Shown here one piece after another: positions 33,822 through 42,545 of a DNA stretch of 64,000 nucleotides. The stretch lies in the NCBI RefSeq assembly GCF_024220175.1, contig NZ_CP098502.1, positions 1,984,001 to 2,048,000 of the forward strand, given 5' to 3'. Source of the stretch: Paraconexibacter antarcticus. GTDB taxonomy: Bacteria; Actinomycetota; Thermoleophilia; Solirubrobacterales; Solirubrobacteraceae. The notes beneath the pieces are model-generated. The model saw only the letters and a program-made list of their open reading frames with translations, was not told the origin of the DNA and did no database searches. Position 1 is the stretch's first letter; each line of letters starts with the position of its first letter. A program made the position numbers and the translations under genes.

Positions 33822-34586
33822 ATGCTCCTGGTCGTCGACGTCGGCAACACCCAGACGCACTTCGGCACCTACCAGGGAGAGGAGCTCGTCGAGCACTGGC
33901 GCTTCGCCTCGATCCGCACCTCCACGGCGGACGAGCTCGGCGCGGCGCTGCGCAACCTACTCGAGCTGCGCGGCGTCGGCCTCGCCGACCTGACCGGCTC
34001 GATCGTCTCGTCGACGGTGCCGTCGCTCGAGCCCGAGTGGGTCGAGATGGGCCGCCGCTACCTCATGCACGAGATGCTCGCCGTCGGCCCGTCGCTGAAG
34101 ACCGGCATGCCGATCCGGATGGACAACCCGCGTGAGCTCGGCGCCGACCGCCTCGTCAACGCGGTCGCCGCCTACGAGCAGCTCGGCGGCCCGTGCATCT
34201 CCGTCGACTTCGGGACCGCCGTCACGTACGACGTCGTGTCCGCGAAGGGCGAGTACCTCGGCGGCGTCATCACGCCCGGGGTGGAGGTCTCGCTCGACGC
34301 CCTCACCGAGCGCGGCGCGAAGCTCCCGAAGATCGATCTCGTCGCCCCGCGCCACGCGATCGGCAAGTCGACGGTCGAGGCGATCCGGTCCGGCATCGTC
34401 TACGGCTACGCCGCCCAGGCCGACGGGCTCGTGCGCCGCCTGCAGGAGGAGCTCGAGGAGGAGTGCGACGTCATCGCCACCGGCGGCCTCGCGCGGCTCA
34501 TCGTCCCGCACTCGGAGACGATCGACCACCTCGACAACCTCCTGACCCTCAAGGGCCTGAAGCTCATCCACGAGCGCAACCGCTAG
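33822..34586 (+). CDS. coaX: Type III pantothenate kinase
   Basis: A 254-residue CoaX, which phosphorylates pantothenate in the first step of CoA synthesis and belongs to the ASKHA fold. Motifs: LLVVDVGNTQTHFGTY (phosphate 1), NPRELGADRLVNAVAAYE (catalytic Asp), ISVDFGTAVTYDVVS (phosphate 2), GGVITPGVEVSLDALTERGAKLP, and VIATGGLARLI (adenosine motif). The ATG is 8 bases after TAGACT, in which the TAG is the stop of the upstream secreted-protein gene. Confidence 0.96.
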   Translation: MLLVVDVGNTQTHFGTYQGEELVEHWRFASIRTSTADELGAALRNLLELRGVGLADLTGSIVSSTVPSLEPEWVEMGRRYLMHEMLAVGPSLKTGMPIRMDNPRELGADRLVNAVAAYEQLGGPCISVDFGTAVTYDVVSAKGEYLGGVITPGVEVSLDALTERGAKLPKIDLVAPRHAIGKSTVEAIRSGIVYGYAAQADGLVRRLQEELEEECDVIATGGLARLIVPHSETIDHLDNLLTLKGLKLIHERNR

Positions 34587-34629
34587 ACCGACTGCGTCGA
34601 TCCAGCCGCCTCTCGTACCATTGGGGGGC

Positions 34630-35655
34630 ATGCCGTCCCTCACCGACCCCTGGAAGCTCGCCGGCCTCGACGTCCCCAACCGGGTGATGCTCGCGCCGCT
34701 GGCCGGCATCGGCACGTGGTTCGTGCGCCTGCAGGCCAAGCGCCACGGCGCCGGCATGGCCGTGAGCGAGATGGTCTCGAGCTTCGCGGTCCACTACGGC
34801 AACGAGAAGACCCACCAGGAGCTCCTGCGCGTCCACCCGGACGAGGCGACGGCCGGTCCCGGGGGCCCGACCGCGCTGCAGCTCTTCGGGCAGGACCCCG
34901 ACGTCATGCGCAGCGCCGCCGCGTTCGTCGCCGCGCACGTCGAGGGCGTTGACGTCATCGACCTGAACATGGGCTGCCCGGTGCCGAAGGTCTGCAAGAC
35001 GGGCGCGGGCGCCGCGATGCTGAAGGACCCGGACACCGCGGTCGCCGTCGCGCGCGCCGCCCACGAGGGCAGCGGCCTCCCGGTGACCGTGAAGCTCCGC
35101 TCGGGGACGAAGCCGGGGGAGACCGACGGCTACGCGCTCGCGCACCGGCTCGTCGACGAGGCCGGCGTCGCCGCCATCACCTTCCATCCGCGCAGCGCCG
35201 CCGTCCACCACAAGGGGACGCCCGACTACGACCTCGCCGCGCGGCTCGTGCAGTCGCTCGGCGCCCCGGTGATCCTCACCGGGGGGCTGCACACCGCCGA
35301 GGACGTCCGGCGCGCCTACGAGCACACCGGGGCGACCGCGGTCATGCTCGCCCGCGGCAGCATGGGCAACCCGTGGCTCTTCGAGCAGGTCCTCGGCCTG
35401 CGCCCGGCCGACGCGGGACCGTCGACCACCGAGATCCTCGACGAGCTCGAGTGGACGATCGACCGCTGCGTCGAGCACCTCGGCGAGGAGCGCGCGGGCC
35501 GCTGGCTGCGCAAGTGCTACCCGTGGTACGTCGACCGCCTCGGGCTGCCGCCCGCGGAGGCGAAGGCGCTCCAGGCGGCGCTGCAGCAGACGACGGACGT
35601 CGCGGGCGCCCGCGCCGCGATCGCGCCGCTGCGCGCGATCCCCGCCGCCGCCTGA
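34630..35655 (+). CDS. dus: tRNA-dihydrouridine synthase
   Basis: A 341-residue FMN enzyme reducing uridines in tRNA. MLAPLAGIGTWFVRLQA (FMN-binding start), ALQLFGQDPDVMRSAA, IDLNMGCPVPKVCKTGAGAAML with catalytic Cys in NMGCPVPK, VTVKLRSG, ITFHPRSAAVHHKG, and ILTGGLHTAEDV with ARGSMGNPW (phosphate binding). The ATG at 34630 is preferred over an upstream TTG because a TACCAT box ends 8 bases before it. Specific uridine position not assigned. Neighbour order coaX-dus-greA-lysS. Confidence 0.95.
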   Translation: MPSLTDPWKLAGLDVPNRVMLAPLAGIGTWFVRLQAKRHGAGMAVSEMVSSFAVHYGNEKTHQELLRVHPDEATAGPGGPTALQLFGQDPDVMRSAAAFVAAHVEGVDVIDLNMGCPVPKVCKTGAGAAMLKDPDTAVAVARAAHEGSGLPVTVKLRSGTKPGETDGYALAHRLVDEAGVAAITFHPRSAAVHHKGTPDYDLAARLVQSLGAPVILTGGLHTAEDVRRAYEHTGATAVMLARGSMGNPWLFEQVLGLRPADAGPSTTEILDELEWTIDRCVEHLGEERAGRWLRKCYPWYVDRLGLPPAEAKALQAALQQTTDVAGARAAIAPLRAIPAAA

Positions 35656-35676
35656 GGAGCGGCGCCGAGGACCGGG

Positions 35677-35704
35677 TGGACGCGGTCTGCGCCAGCGCTA
35701 TACT
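35677..35704 (+). promoter_or_regulatory. greA promoter (TGGACG-N16-TATACT)
   Basis: TATACT at 35699-35704 is a near-consensus -10. TGGACG at 35677-35682 is a partial -35 with a 16-base spacer. Transcription would begin near 35711, about 90 bases before the greA ATG, leaving a leader that contains an intrinsic terminator. Confidence 0.6.
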
Positions 35705-35736
35705 GCGCCGTCGCTCACCACCCGGTCGCCTGAGAT

Positions 35737-35759
35737 CCCGCCGCCAGAGGCGGGTTTTT
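35737..35759 (+). terminator. Intrinsic terminator in the greA leader (attenuator)
   Basis: CCCGCC-gccaga-GGCGGG followed immediately by TTTTT is the only textbook intrinsic terminator with a T-tract that I see in this window. It lies between the predicted greA promoter and the greA start codon, so it would stop leader transcripts at about 50 bases as well as ending the dus message. Confidence 0.8.
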
Positions 35760-35798
35760 CGTCATGTGACCCGGGCAACCCAACACTGGGATCAGATC

Positions 35799-36275
35799 AT
35801 GCCGAAGGACGTCATCCTCACCCTCGAGGGCCTCGAGGGCCTCAAAGCAGAGCTCGAGGAGCTGTCGACCGCCAAGCGCCGCGAGGTCGCCGAGCGCATC
35901 AAGGAAGCACGCGAGTTCGGGGACATCTCCGAGAACTCCGAGTACGACGACGCGAAGAACGAGCAGGCCATGCTCGAGACGCGCATCCTCCAGATCGAGG
36001 AGCAGATCCGCTCGGCCCGCGTCATCTCCGCGGACGACGTGTCCACCGACGTCGTCGGCGTCGGCGTCACCGTGTCGGTGAAGTTCGACGACGGCAAGGC
36101 CCAGAAGTTCACCATCGTCGGCTCGGCCGAGTCCAAGCCGCCGGAGAAGCTCTCGAACGAGTCGCCGATCGGCAAGGCGCTCATGGGCAAGAAGAAGGGC
36201 GACGAGGTGACCGTCGTGCTGCCGACCGGCAAGACGCGGTCGCTGAAGATCACCAAGATCGACCTCGGTCTCTGA
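35799..36275 (+). CDS. greA: Transcription elongation factor GreA
   Basis: A 158-residue GreA that rescues backtracked RNA polymerase by stimulating transcript cleavage. The N-terminal coiled coil carries the acidic tip EAREFGDISENSEYDDAKNEQAMLE. The C-terminal FKBP-like domain has ADDVSTDVVGVGVTVSV, NESPIGKALMGKKKGDEV and the usual ending. Start at 35799 from conservation. The gene is preceded by a leader with an intrinsic terminator, an arrangement like Escherichia coli greA. lysS follows after 10 bases. Confidence 0.96.
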   Translation: MPKDVILTLEGLEGLKAELEELSTAKRREVAERIKEAREFGDISENSEYDDAKNEQAMLETRILQIEEQIRSARVISADDVSTDVVGVGVTVSVKFDDGKAQKFTIVGSAESKPPEKLSNESPIGKALMGKKKGDEVTVVLPTGKTRSLKITKIDLGL

Positions 36276-36285
36276 CGCCGTCGCC

Positions 36286-37770
36286 ATGAGCGACGACACC
36301 GGCACGGCCGGCGAGGCCGTCCCCGAGCACGAGCTGCTCGCCGTCCGCCGGGGGAAGCTCGACCGGCTCCGGGCCGACGGGATCGACCCCTTCCCGCACG
36401 CCTTCCCCGGCGTGACCCCGATCGGGGAGGTGCGGGCCGCGCACGCCGGCCTCGAGGCGGGCGCCGAGACCGAGGCGCGCTACCGCATCGCCGGGCGCCT
36501 GCACGCGCGCCGCGGGCAGGGGAAGATGGCCTTCCTCGACCTCGACGACCGCTCGGGGCGCCTGCAGCTGCAGGCCCGTCGCGACGTCCTCGGGGAGGAG
36601 GTCATGGACCGCCTGCTCGACCTCGACCTCGGGGACCTCGTCGGGATCGACGGCGTCGTCTTCATGTCCCGCCGCGGCGAGCTGTCGCTCCGCGTCGAGG
36701 CCGTCACCGTCCTCGCGAAGTCGCTGCGCCCGCCACCGGACAAGCACCACGGCCTGCAGGACGTCGAGCAGCGCTTCCGCCGCCGCGAGCTCGACCTCAT
36801 CGGCAACGCGGACACCCGCGCGCTCTTCATGACGCGCGCGAAGGTCATCTCGACGGTTCGCCGCCAGCTCGACGACGCCGGCTTCGTCGAGGTCGAGACG
36901 CCGATCCTCCAGCCGCTCTACGGCGGTGCGATGGCCCGGCCGTTCACGACGCACCACAACGCGCTGGACCGCGACTTCTACCTGCGGATCGCCACCGAGC
37001 TCTACCTCAAGCGGCTCGTCGTCGGCGGCCTCGAGCGCGTCTACGAGCTCGGCAAGGACTTCCGCAACGAGGGCGTGTCGTTCAAGCACAACCCCGAGTT
37101 CACGATGCTCGAGTGGTACGAGGCGTACGCCGACTACGAGGACGCCGCCGGCCGCCTGGAGTCGATCGTCCACGCCGTGAGCGTCGCCGTCGGCTACGAG
37201 GGCGACCTGGACTTCGGCCCGCCGTGGCGCCGCGTCTCGTTCGTCGAGGCGATCCAGGAGGCGACCGGGGTCGACATCATGGCCCACCCCGAGGGCGCCG
37301 ACCTCGCGGTCGCGGTGCGCGCCGCCGGCCACGAGCTGAAGGGCATGGACGAGCTCACCTGGCCGCAGCTCGTCGACGACCTGCTCTCGAAGTTCGTCGA
37401 GCCGAACCTGGAGCAGCCGACGATCGTCATGGACTACCCGGTCGCGATCTCGCCGTTCGCGAAGGCGCACCGCTCCAAGCCCGGCCTCACCGAGCGCTTC
37501 GAGGCCTTCGCCGCGGGCATGGAGATCGCCAACGCCTTCACCGAGCTCAACGACCCGGACGTCCAGCGCGAGCGCTTCGAGGCCCAGGTCCGCTTCTCCG
37601 AGGCGGGCGACGAGGAGGCCCAGCCCTACGACGAGGTCTTCGTCCAGGCGCTGGAGCAGGGGATGCCCCCGACGGGCGGCCTCGGCCTCGGCATCGACCG
37701 CCTCGTGATGCTCATGACGGGCACCCGCTCGATCCGCGAGGTCGTGCTCTTCCCCGCGATGCGGGACTGA
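36286..37770 (+). CDS. lysS: Lysyl-tRNA synthetase, class II
   Basis: A 494-residue class II aminoacyl-tRNA synthetase. An N-terminal OB-fold (GRLHARRGQGKMAFLDLDD) is followed by motif 1 (VEVETPILQPLYGGAMARPF), motif 2 (FRNEGVSFKHNPEFTMLEWYEAY) and motif 3 (PPTGGLGLGIDRLVMLMTG). SPFAKAHRSKPGLTERFEAF marks the LysS active site. Ten bases after greA, so probably cotranscribed. Converges with a very small gene. Confidence 0.97.
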   Translation: MSDDTGTAGEAVPEHELLAVRRGKLDRLRADGIDPFPHAFPGVTPIGEVRAAHAGLEAGAETEARYRIAGRLHARRGQGKMAFLDLDDRSGRLQLQARRDVLGEEVMDRLLDLDLGDLVGIDGVVFMSRRGELSLRVEAVTVLAKSLRPPPDKHHGLQDVEQRFRRRELDLIGNADTRALFMTRAKVISTVRRQLDDAGFVEVETPILQPLYGGAMARPFTTHHNALDRDFYLRIATELYLKRLVVGGLERVYELGKDFRNEGVSFKHNPEFTMLEWYEAYADYEDAAGRLESIVHAVSVAVGYEGDLDFGPPWRRVSFVEAIQEATGVDIMAHPEGADLAVAVRAAGHELKGMDELTWPQLVDDLLSKFVEPNLEQPTIVMDYPVAISPFAKAHRSKPGLTERFEAFAAGMEIANAFTELNDPDVQRERFEAQVRFSEAGDEEAQPYDEVFVQALEQGMPPTGGLGLGIDRLVMLMTGTRSIREVVLFPAMRD

Positions 37771-37780
37771 CCCGCGCGCC

Positions 37781-37948
37781 TCAGCGCGCCGCCGCGTTGA
37801 GGATCACCGCGAGCAGGAACGCCGCCACCGCGAACGCGCGCAGCGCCCAGCCGCGCGGGGCGTCGTCGCGGTCGAGCACCATGTCGCGGATCGCGACGCT
37901 CATCGCCAGGACCGCGAGGAGGCAGAGGACGATCGCGGCGGCCTTCAC
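37781..37948 (-). CDS. 55-residue membrane protein
   Basis: A short gene with two hydrophobic helices: an N-terminal AAAIVLCLLAVLAMSVAI, a polar hinge RDMVLDRDDAPRG, and C-terminal ALRAFAVAAFLLAVILNAAA. The GTG at 37948 is the longest plausible start; an ATG 45 bases downstream is also in frame. Its start overlaps (GTGA) the stop of a tiny upstream frame, MAPSELPALVRPSS, which might act as a leader peptide. Codon use is like real genes. Function unknown. Convergent with lysS, 10 bases apart. Confidence 0.6.
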   Translation of the reverse strand: MKAAAIVLCLLAVLAMSVAIRDMVLDRDDAPRGWALRAFAVAAFLLAVILNAAAR

Positions 37949-38314
37949 GACGACGGGCGCACGAGCGCGGGCAGCTCCGAGGGGGCCATCGCCGCCATCC
38001 TAGGCGGCGGCGAGGTGCTCCTCCCTCCGGCCCGGACGCGGCGTCTCTGGCACGTTGGCGCTGGCGCGTAGCCGCTCGACCGCATGGAGGCCGCAGACTC
38101 GGGCGTTTTGTGCAGGGGGCACGCCCGCGGCGACAGCGCCCGTTGGTAGAGTGACCTATGGACGTCGACCGCCCCCGGTCTCTCATCTTTTCGGCCCCGG
38201 TGGCCGAATACATGGGTGCCCGGGGACCTCGCCGTTCCCTGATTTCCTGGGAGATAGAGAACAGGCACTACCCACGCTGGACGCCGCCGCGGACCAGCAG
38301 GAAGGACATGCAGC
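37949..38314 (+). promoter_or_regulatory. clpC upstream region
   Basis: This 366-base gap has no gene that I can support other than the tiny frame noted above. It holds an imperfect GC-rich hairpin near 38101-38127 (GGGCG with CGCCC). TAGAGT at 38147-38152 is a possible -10 box. TTCGGCC/GGCCGAA (38190-38208) is a hairpin in the predicted leader. AGGAAGG at 38299-38305 is the clpC ribosome site, 9 bases before the ATG. No CIRCE or clear ClgR site was recognised. Confidence 0.4.
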
Positions 38315-40915
38315 ATGTTCGAGCGATTCACTGAACGGGCCCGTCAGGTCGTTGTTCTCGCGCAGGAGGAGGCGCGGACGCTCAAGCACAACTACATCGG
38401 GACCGAGCACATCCTGCTCGGCCTGTTGCGCGAGGAGGAGGGTCTCGCCGCGCGTGTGCTCGAGAGCCTGGACATCACCGTCGAGCGCGTCCGCGCGCAG
38501 GTGGTGCGGATCGTGGGCTCGGGCGAGGAGGTCACTTCCGGCCAGATTCCCTTCACGCCGCGGGCGAAGAAGGTCCTGGAGCTCGCCCTGCGCGAAGCGC
38601 TCAGCCTCGGCCACAACTACATCGGCACCGAGCACATCCTGCTCGGGCTCGTGCGGGAGAACGAGGGCGTCGCCGCCCGCATCCTGCTCGACTTCGACGC
38701 CGACTCGGAGAAGATCCGCAACGAGGTCATCCGGATGCTCTCGGGCCCCGGCGGCCGCCGCCAGGGCTCCGGCTCGGGTTCCGGCGCGGGCGCCGCGGGC
38801 GCCGGTGCCGGCGCGGGCGCGCAGGGGGAGGGCAAGAAGTCCTCCAAGCTGCTCGACCAGTTCGGCCGCAACCTCACGAAGCTCGCCTCCGACGGCAAGC
38901 TCGACCCCGTCGTCGGCCGGGAGACCGAGATCGAGCGGATCATGCAGATCCTCTCGCGCCGCACGAAGAACAACCCGGTGCTCATCGGCGAGCCCGGCGT
39001 CGGCAAGACCGCCGTCGTCGAGGGCCTCGCCCAGCGCATCACGAACTCGGACGTGCCGGAGCTGCTGAAGAACAAGCAGATCTACACGCTCGACCTCGCG
39101 GCCCTCGTCGCGGGCTCGAAGTACCGCGGTGAGTTCGAGGAGCGCCTGAAGAAGGTGATGAAGGAGATCACCCAGCGCGGCGACATCATCCTGTTCATCG
39201 ACGAGATCCACAACCTCGTCGGCGCGGGCGCCGCCGAGGGCGCGATCGACGCCGCCTCGATCCTGAAGCCCGCGCTCGCGCGCGGCGAGCTGCAGACGAT
39301 CGGCGCGACGACGCTCGACGAGTACCGCAAGTACCTCGAGCGCGACAGCGCGCTGGAGCGCCGCTTCCAGCAGATCCGCGTGGAGCAGCCGTCCGTCGAG
39401 GAGACCGTCCAGATCCTGGAGGGCCTGCGCGACCGGTACGAGCAGCACCACAAGGTCGAGATCACCGACGAGGCCCTCCTGGCCGCGTCGGAGCTCGCCG
39501 ACCGCTACATCGCCGACCGCCAGCTCCCGGACAAGGCCATCGACCTCATCGACGAGGCCGCGTCCCGCATGCGCATCAAGTCCATGACGTCCCCGCCCGT
39601 CTACCGGGAGCTCGAGGAGGACATCGAGAAGACGCGCCGCGAGAAGGAGGCGTCGATCGAGGCGCAGGAGTTCGAGAAGGCCGCCAACCTCCGTGACACG
39701 GAGCGGCGCCTGACGAACAAGAAGCGCGAGCTCGAGGAGGCCTGGGAGGCCGGCGAGGCCGAGGGCCAGGAGCGCCCGAAGATCGGCGAGGAGGAGATCG
39801 CCGACATCGTCTCGATGTGGACGGGGATCCCGGTCTTCAAGCTCACCGAGGCGGAGACGGCGAAGCTCATGCGCATGGAGGACGAGCTCCACAAGCGCGT
39901 CATCGGGCAGCACGCCGCCGTCGAGGTCATCTCGAAGGCGATCCGCCGCTCCCGCGCCGGCCTGAAGGACCCGAAGCGGCCGACCGGCTCCTTCGTCTTC
40001 CTCGGGCCGTCGGGCGTCGGCAAGACCGAGCTCGCCCGCACGCTCGCCGAGTTCCTCTTCGGCGACGAGGAGTCGATGATCCGCATCGACATGTCGGAGT
40101 ACATGGAGAAGCACGCCGTGTCCCGGCTCGTCGGCTCGCCCCCCGGCTACATCGGGTACGACGAGGGCGGTCAGCTCACCGAGGCCGTGCGCCGCAAGCC
40201 GTACTGCGTGCTCCTCCTCGACGAGATCGAGAAGGCCCACCCGGACGTCTTCAACATCCTCCTGCAGATCCTGGAGGACGGTCGCCTGACCGACTCCCAG
40301 GGCCGCACGGTGGACTTCCGGCATGCCATCGTGATCATGACCTCGAACATCGGTGCCTCGGAGATCGCGCGGAACACCCCGCTCGGCTTCTCCGTCGGCG
40401 ACGAGGACGCGGGCATGACGTACGACGACATGAAGGGCCGCGTCATGGGCGAGCTCAAGAAGGTCTTCCGGCCCGAGTTCCTCAACCGCATCGACGACGT
40501 GCTGGTCTTCCACAAGCTGCAGAAGGAGGAGATCAAGACGATCGTCGAGCTCCTGCTCACCCGCATCCGCCAGTCGCTGGCGGACCGCGAGCTGCAGCTC
40601 GAGCTGACCGAGGACGCCAAGGACCTGCTCGTAGAGAAGGGCTGGGACCCCGCCATGGGCGCCCGTCCCCTCCGTCGCGCGATCCAGCGCTACATCGAGG
40701 ATCCGCTCGCGGACTTCGTCCTGCGCTCCGAGCTCACGCCCGGTGGCACCGTCCTCGTCGAGCGGGCCCCGGAGGGCGCTGACCCGCCGGTGGCGCTGTC
40801 CGTGATCCAGCCGAAGGTCCCCGCCGCCGTCGGTGCCGGAGCCGAGGCCGCGGCGGAGACGCCGGCCATCGAGCCGCCCGAGACCCCGCCCGCCGCGGCG
40901 GAGGAGTCCGCGTAG
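38315..40915 (+). CDS. clpC: ATP-dependent Clp protease ATPase ClpC
   Basis: An 866-residue HSP100 unfoldase that feeds substrates to ClpP. Two Clp_N repeats (about 1-145, with the doubled [13 protein letters not shown]) are followed by a Gly/Ala linker and AAA-1 with Walker [10 protein letters not shown] (Lys231). The UVR-containing middle region comes next ([18 protein letters not shown]), then AAA-2 with Walker [10 protein letters not shown] (Lys570), and a D2-small domain ending in an Ala/Pro tail. Complete and of normal length for ClpC. A strong AGGAAGG fixes the start. Tandem hairpins follow. Confidence 0.97.
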   Translation: MFERFTERARQVVVLAQEEARTLKHNYIGTEHILLGLLREEEGLAARVLESLDITVERVRAQVVRIVGSGEEVTSGQIPFTPRAKKVLELALREALSLGHNYIGTEHILLGLVRENEGVAARILLDFDADSEKIRNEVIRMLSGPGGRRQGSGSGSGAGAAGAGAGAGAQGEGKKSSKLLDQFGRNLTKLASDGKLDPVVGRETEIERIMQILSRRTKNNPVLIGEPGVGKTAVVEGLAQRITNSDVPELLKNKQIYTLDLAALVAGSKYRGEFEERLKKVMKEITQRGDIILFIDEIHNLVGAGAAEGAIDAASILKPALARGELQTIGATTLDEYRKYLERDSALERRFQQIRVEQPSVEETVQILEGLRDRYEQHHKVEITDEALLAASELADRYIADRQLPDKAIDLIDEAASRMRIKSMTSPPVYRELEEDIEKTRREKEASIEAQEFEKAANLRDTERRLTNKKRELEEAWEAGEAEGQERPKIGEEEIADIVSMWTGIPVFKLTEAETAKLMRMEDELHKRVIGQHAAVEVISKAIRRSRAGLKDPKRPTGSFVFLGPSGVGKTELARTLAEFLFGDEESMIRIDMSEYMEKHAVSRLVGSPPGYIGYDEGGQLTEAVRRKPYCVLLLDEIEKAHPDVFNILLQILEDGRLTDSQGRTVDFRHAIVIMTSNIGASEIARNTPLGFSVGDEDAGMTYDDMKGRVMGELKKVFRPEFLNRIDDVLVFHKLQKEEIKTIVELLLTRIRQSLADRELQLELTEDAKDLLVEKGWDPAMGARPLRRAIQRYIEDPLADFVLRSELTPGGTVLVERAPEGADPPVALSVIQPKVPAAVGAGAEAAAETPAIEPPETPPAAAEESA

Positions 40916-40923
40916 CACCGCGG

Positions 40924-40985
40924 CGCCCGCCTCGTGCGGGCGTCCGCAGCACGTCCGGTCAGCGGGCGGCCTCAGGGCCGCCCGC
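40924..40985 (+). terminator. Two tandem hairpins after clpC
   Basis: CGCCCGC-ctcgt-GCGGGCG (40924-40942) and GCGGGCGGCC-tcag-GGCCGCCCGC (40962-40985, perfect 10 bp) lie just after the clpC stop. Neither has a T-tract. Tandem GC hairpins are a plausible terminator in high-GC genomes. Confidence 0.55.
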
Positions 40986-41083
40986 GGTCGTTCGTGGGCA
41001 GTGTGAGCAAGCCCACGCCGGATGTCTTGCTTCCCGGTCACGATTTCGGGGAAGATCGCGCAACACCCTGGAAGGAAGAACCT

Positions 41084-41476
41084 GTGGACGCAAACCGCCT
41101 CAAGAACATCTCCGTCTTCGCCGACCTCGGCGAGGACGGCCTGAACCTCATCGCTGCGCTCGCGTCCGAGGTCTCCGTGCCGGCCGGCAAGGAGCTCGTC
41201 CGCGAGGGCGACTACTCGTACGACATCCTGGCGATCGAGGAGGGCACGGCGAAGGTCGAGCGCGGCGGCGAGCACCTCGCCGACCTCAAGGCGGGCGACA
41301 TCATCGGCGAGATGGGCGTGCTCGAGAAGGCCCAGCGCACCGCGACCGTGACGGCGACCTCGCCGATGGTCCTCGTGACGATGGACCGCTGGGACGTCAA
41401 GCGCCTGGCCAAGCAGTCCCCGCGCGTCGTCGACGAGCTCAAGGCGCTCATCGAGCAGCGCCGCGCGCACGCCTGA
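41084..41476 (+). CDS. Cyclic nucleotide-binding domain protein (no DNA-binding domain)
   Basis: A 130-residue single CAP_ED/cNMP-binding beta-roll: LKNISVFADLGEDGLNLIAAL, VPAGKELVREGDYSYDILAIEEGTAKV, LKAGDIIGEMGVLEKAQRTATVTA (phosphate-binding cassette) and a C-terminal helix. It lacks the helix-turn-helix of CRP, so it may sense or regulate through a partner. The cassette keeps GE and the R-T pair, so ligand binding is possible. GTG 41084 is set by an AAGGAAG seven bases upstream. The CDGSH gene follows after 2 bases. Confidence 0.88.
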   Translation: MDANRLKNISVFADLGEDGLNLIAALASEVSVPAGKELVREGDYSYDILAIEEGTAKVERGGEHLADLKAGDIIGEMGVLEKAQRTATVTATSPMVLVTMDRWDVKRLAKQSPRVVDELKALIEQRRAHA

Positions 41477-41478
41477 GG

Positions 41479-41700
41479 GTGTCCACGGGCGAGTCCGCGG
41501 ACGGCGTCGCGGTCATCAAGGTCCGCGACGACGGGCCGTACAAGGTCAGCGGGCCCGTCCGCGTCGTCGACGTGGACGGGAACGCCTGGGACCTCCCCGA
41601 GGGCCCGTTCGTCCTCTGCCGCTGCGGCCTGAGCCGCGAGAAGCCGTTCTGCGACCGCAGCCACCGCGAGGGCGGGTTCGTCAGCCGGGAGCGGGCGTAG
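41479..41700 (+). CDS. CDGSH iron-sulfur domain protein
   Basis: A 73-residue protein with a C-terminal CDGSH-type motif CRCGLSREKPFCDRSH (C-x-C-x-S-x-P-x-C-D-x-x-H), which binds a 2Fe-2S cluster by three Cys and one His. GTG start 2 bases after the preceding stop, so cotranscribed with the cNMP-binding protein. Such small proteins transfer electrons or clusters; partner unknown. Confidence 0.92.
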   Translation: MSTGESADGVAVIKVRDDGPYKVSGPVRVVDVDGNAWDLPEGPFVLCRCGLSREKPFCDRSHREGGFVSRERA

Positions 41701-41786
41701 GCGCGCATGGGCAGGAGGGCACGGTCGATGTCAGAAGAGCGTCCCGAACGCGCAACTCGTCCGCGCGCCTCACGTTAGGGGGAGTG

Positions 41787-41879
41787 ATGCAGGCTCAGAA
41801 CGGCACCACCATCGCCTGGCTCGTGGTTCTCTGCGTGCTCGCGGGGCTGCTCGCGGCCGTCGTCAGCCCGGGCCTCTGA
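41787..41879 (+). CDS. 30-residue single-helix membrane peptide
   Basis: A very short frame, MQAQNGTTIAWLVVLCVL continuing to ...VVSPGL, with one clear membrane helix (about residues 9-26). It has an excellent ribosome site, AGGGGGAG, directly before the ATG. No family recognised. It fills the gap between the CDGSH gene and the convergent GNAT gene. The ribosome site and codon pattern argue it is real; small membrane peptides of this kind often modulate larger transporters. Confidence 0.6.
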   Translation: MQAQNGTTIAWLVVLCVLAGLLAAVVSPGL

Positions 41880-41963
41880 ACCACCCCCGCGCCGCCGGCG
41901 TGGCGGGCTTCGCGGGTCGCGGCGCGGCCGGCCCTGCCCGGCGTGGCCGCACGTCAGGGCCGA

Positions 41964-42545
41964 TCAGACGTGACGCCCGACGTACACGAGGTCCCGCGGG
42001 ACCCCGTCCATGTCGGCGACGCGCGGCATGTGGCCCCAGCGCTCGAAGCCGCGGCTCGCGAAGAGCGCGAGGCTTGCGGCGTTGTGGGCGAAGACGAGGC
42101 CGATGAGGGCGCTCACGCCGACGCCCGGTGACTCGGCGATCGCGTGGTCGAGCAGGCGTCCGCCGAGCCCCTGCCCGCGCACGTCGTCGCGCAGGTAGAT
42201 GCTGATCTGCGCGGTCACGTGGTAGGCCGCCCGGGGATGGAAGTCGCTCAGGCCCACCCAGGCGACGATCTCCCCGGCGGCGTTCTCGGCGACCCAGAGC
42301 GGCCGGCGATCGGGGGTGCTCGCGTGGAACCACGGCTCGCGCTCCTCGACCGTCACGGGCTCCAGCTGCGCGGTCGCGGTCCGGCCGGGGATCGTCGCGT
42401 TGTAGAGGCCGACGATCGCCTCGAGGTCGTCGCGGGTGGCCAGGCGGATCGTGGGAGCGGGTTCGGAGATGGCGGCGATGGTAGCTGCGAGGACCGCGAG
42501 GGGGGCGAGTCGGTCCGCCCCGGGACCTACTGTCAGTGAGCCCAT
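41964..42545 (-). CDS. GNAT family N-acetyltransferase (phosphinothricin-type)
   Basis: A 193-residue GNAT enzyme. IRLATRDDLEAIVGLYNATI and VEEREPWFHASTPDRRPLWVAE open the fold. ISIYLRDDVRGQGLGGRLLDHAI is the acetyl-CoA motif A (RGQGLG), and HNAASLALFASRGFERWGHMPRVADMDGVPRDLVYVGRHV is the typical phosphinothricin acetyltransferase ending. The ATG at 42545 lies opposite the radA ATG, so the first 35 or so residues are unconserved and the true start may be further in. Acetylates an amine or amino-acid analogue. Confidence 0.85.
   Translation of the reverse strand: MGSLTVGPGADRLAPLAVLAATIAAISEPAPTIRLATRDDLEAIVGLYNATIPGRTATAQLEPVTVEEREPWFHASTPDRRPLWVAENAAGEIVAWVGLSDFHPRAAYHVTAQISIYLRDDVRGQGLGGRLLDHAIAESPGVGVSALIGLVFAHNAASLALFASRGFERWGHMPRVADMDGVPRDLVYVGRHV

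Noticed and set aside
38183..41470. Very long open frame (over 1000 codons) on the minus strand opposite clpC
   Set aside because: Open antisense frames are expected in DNA with almost all-GC third positions. The translation is a low-complexity mix of Leu, Val, Arg and Asp with no motifs, and clpC on the plus strand is certain.
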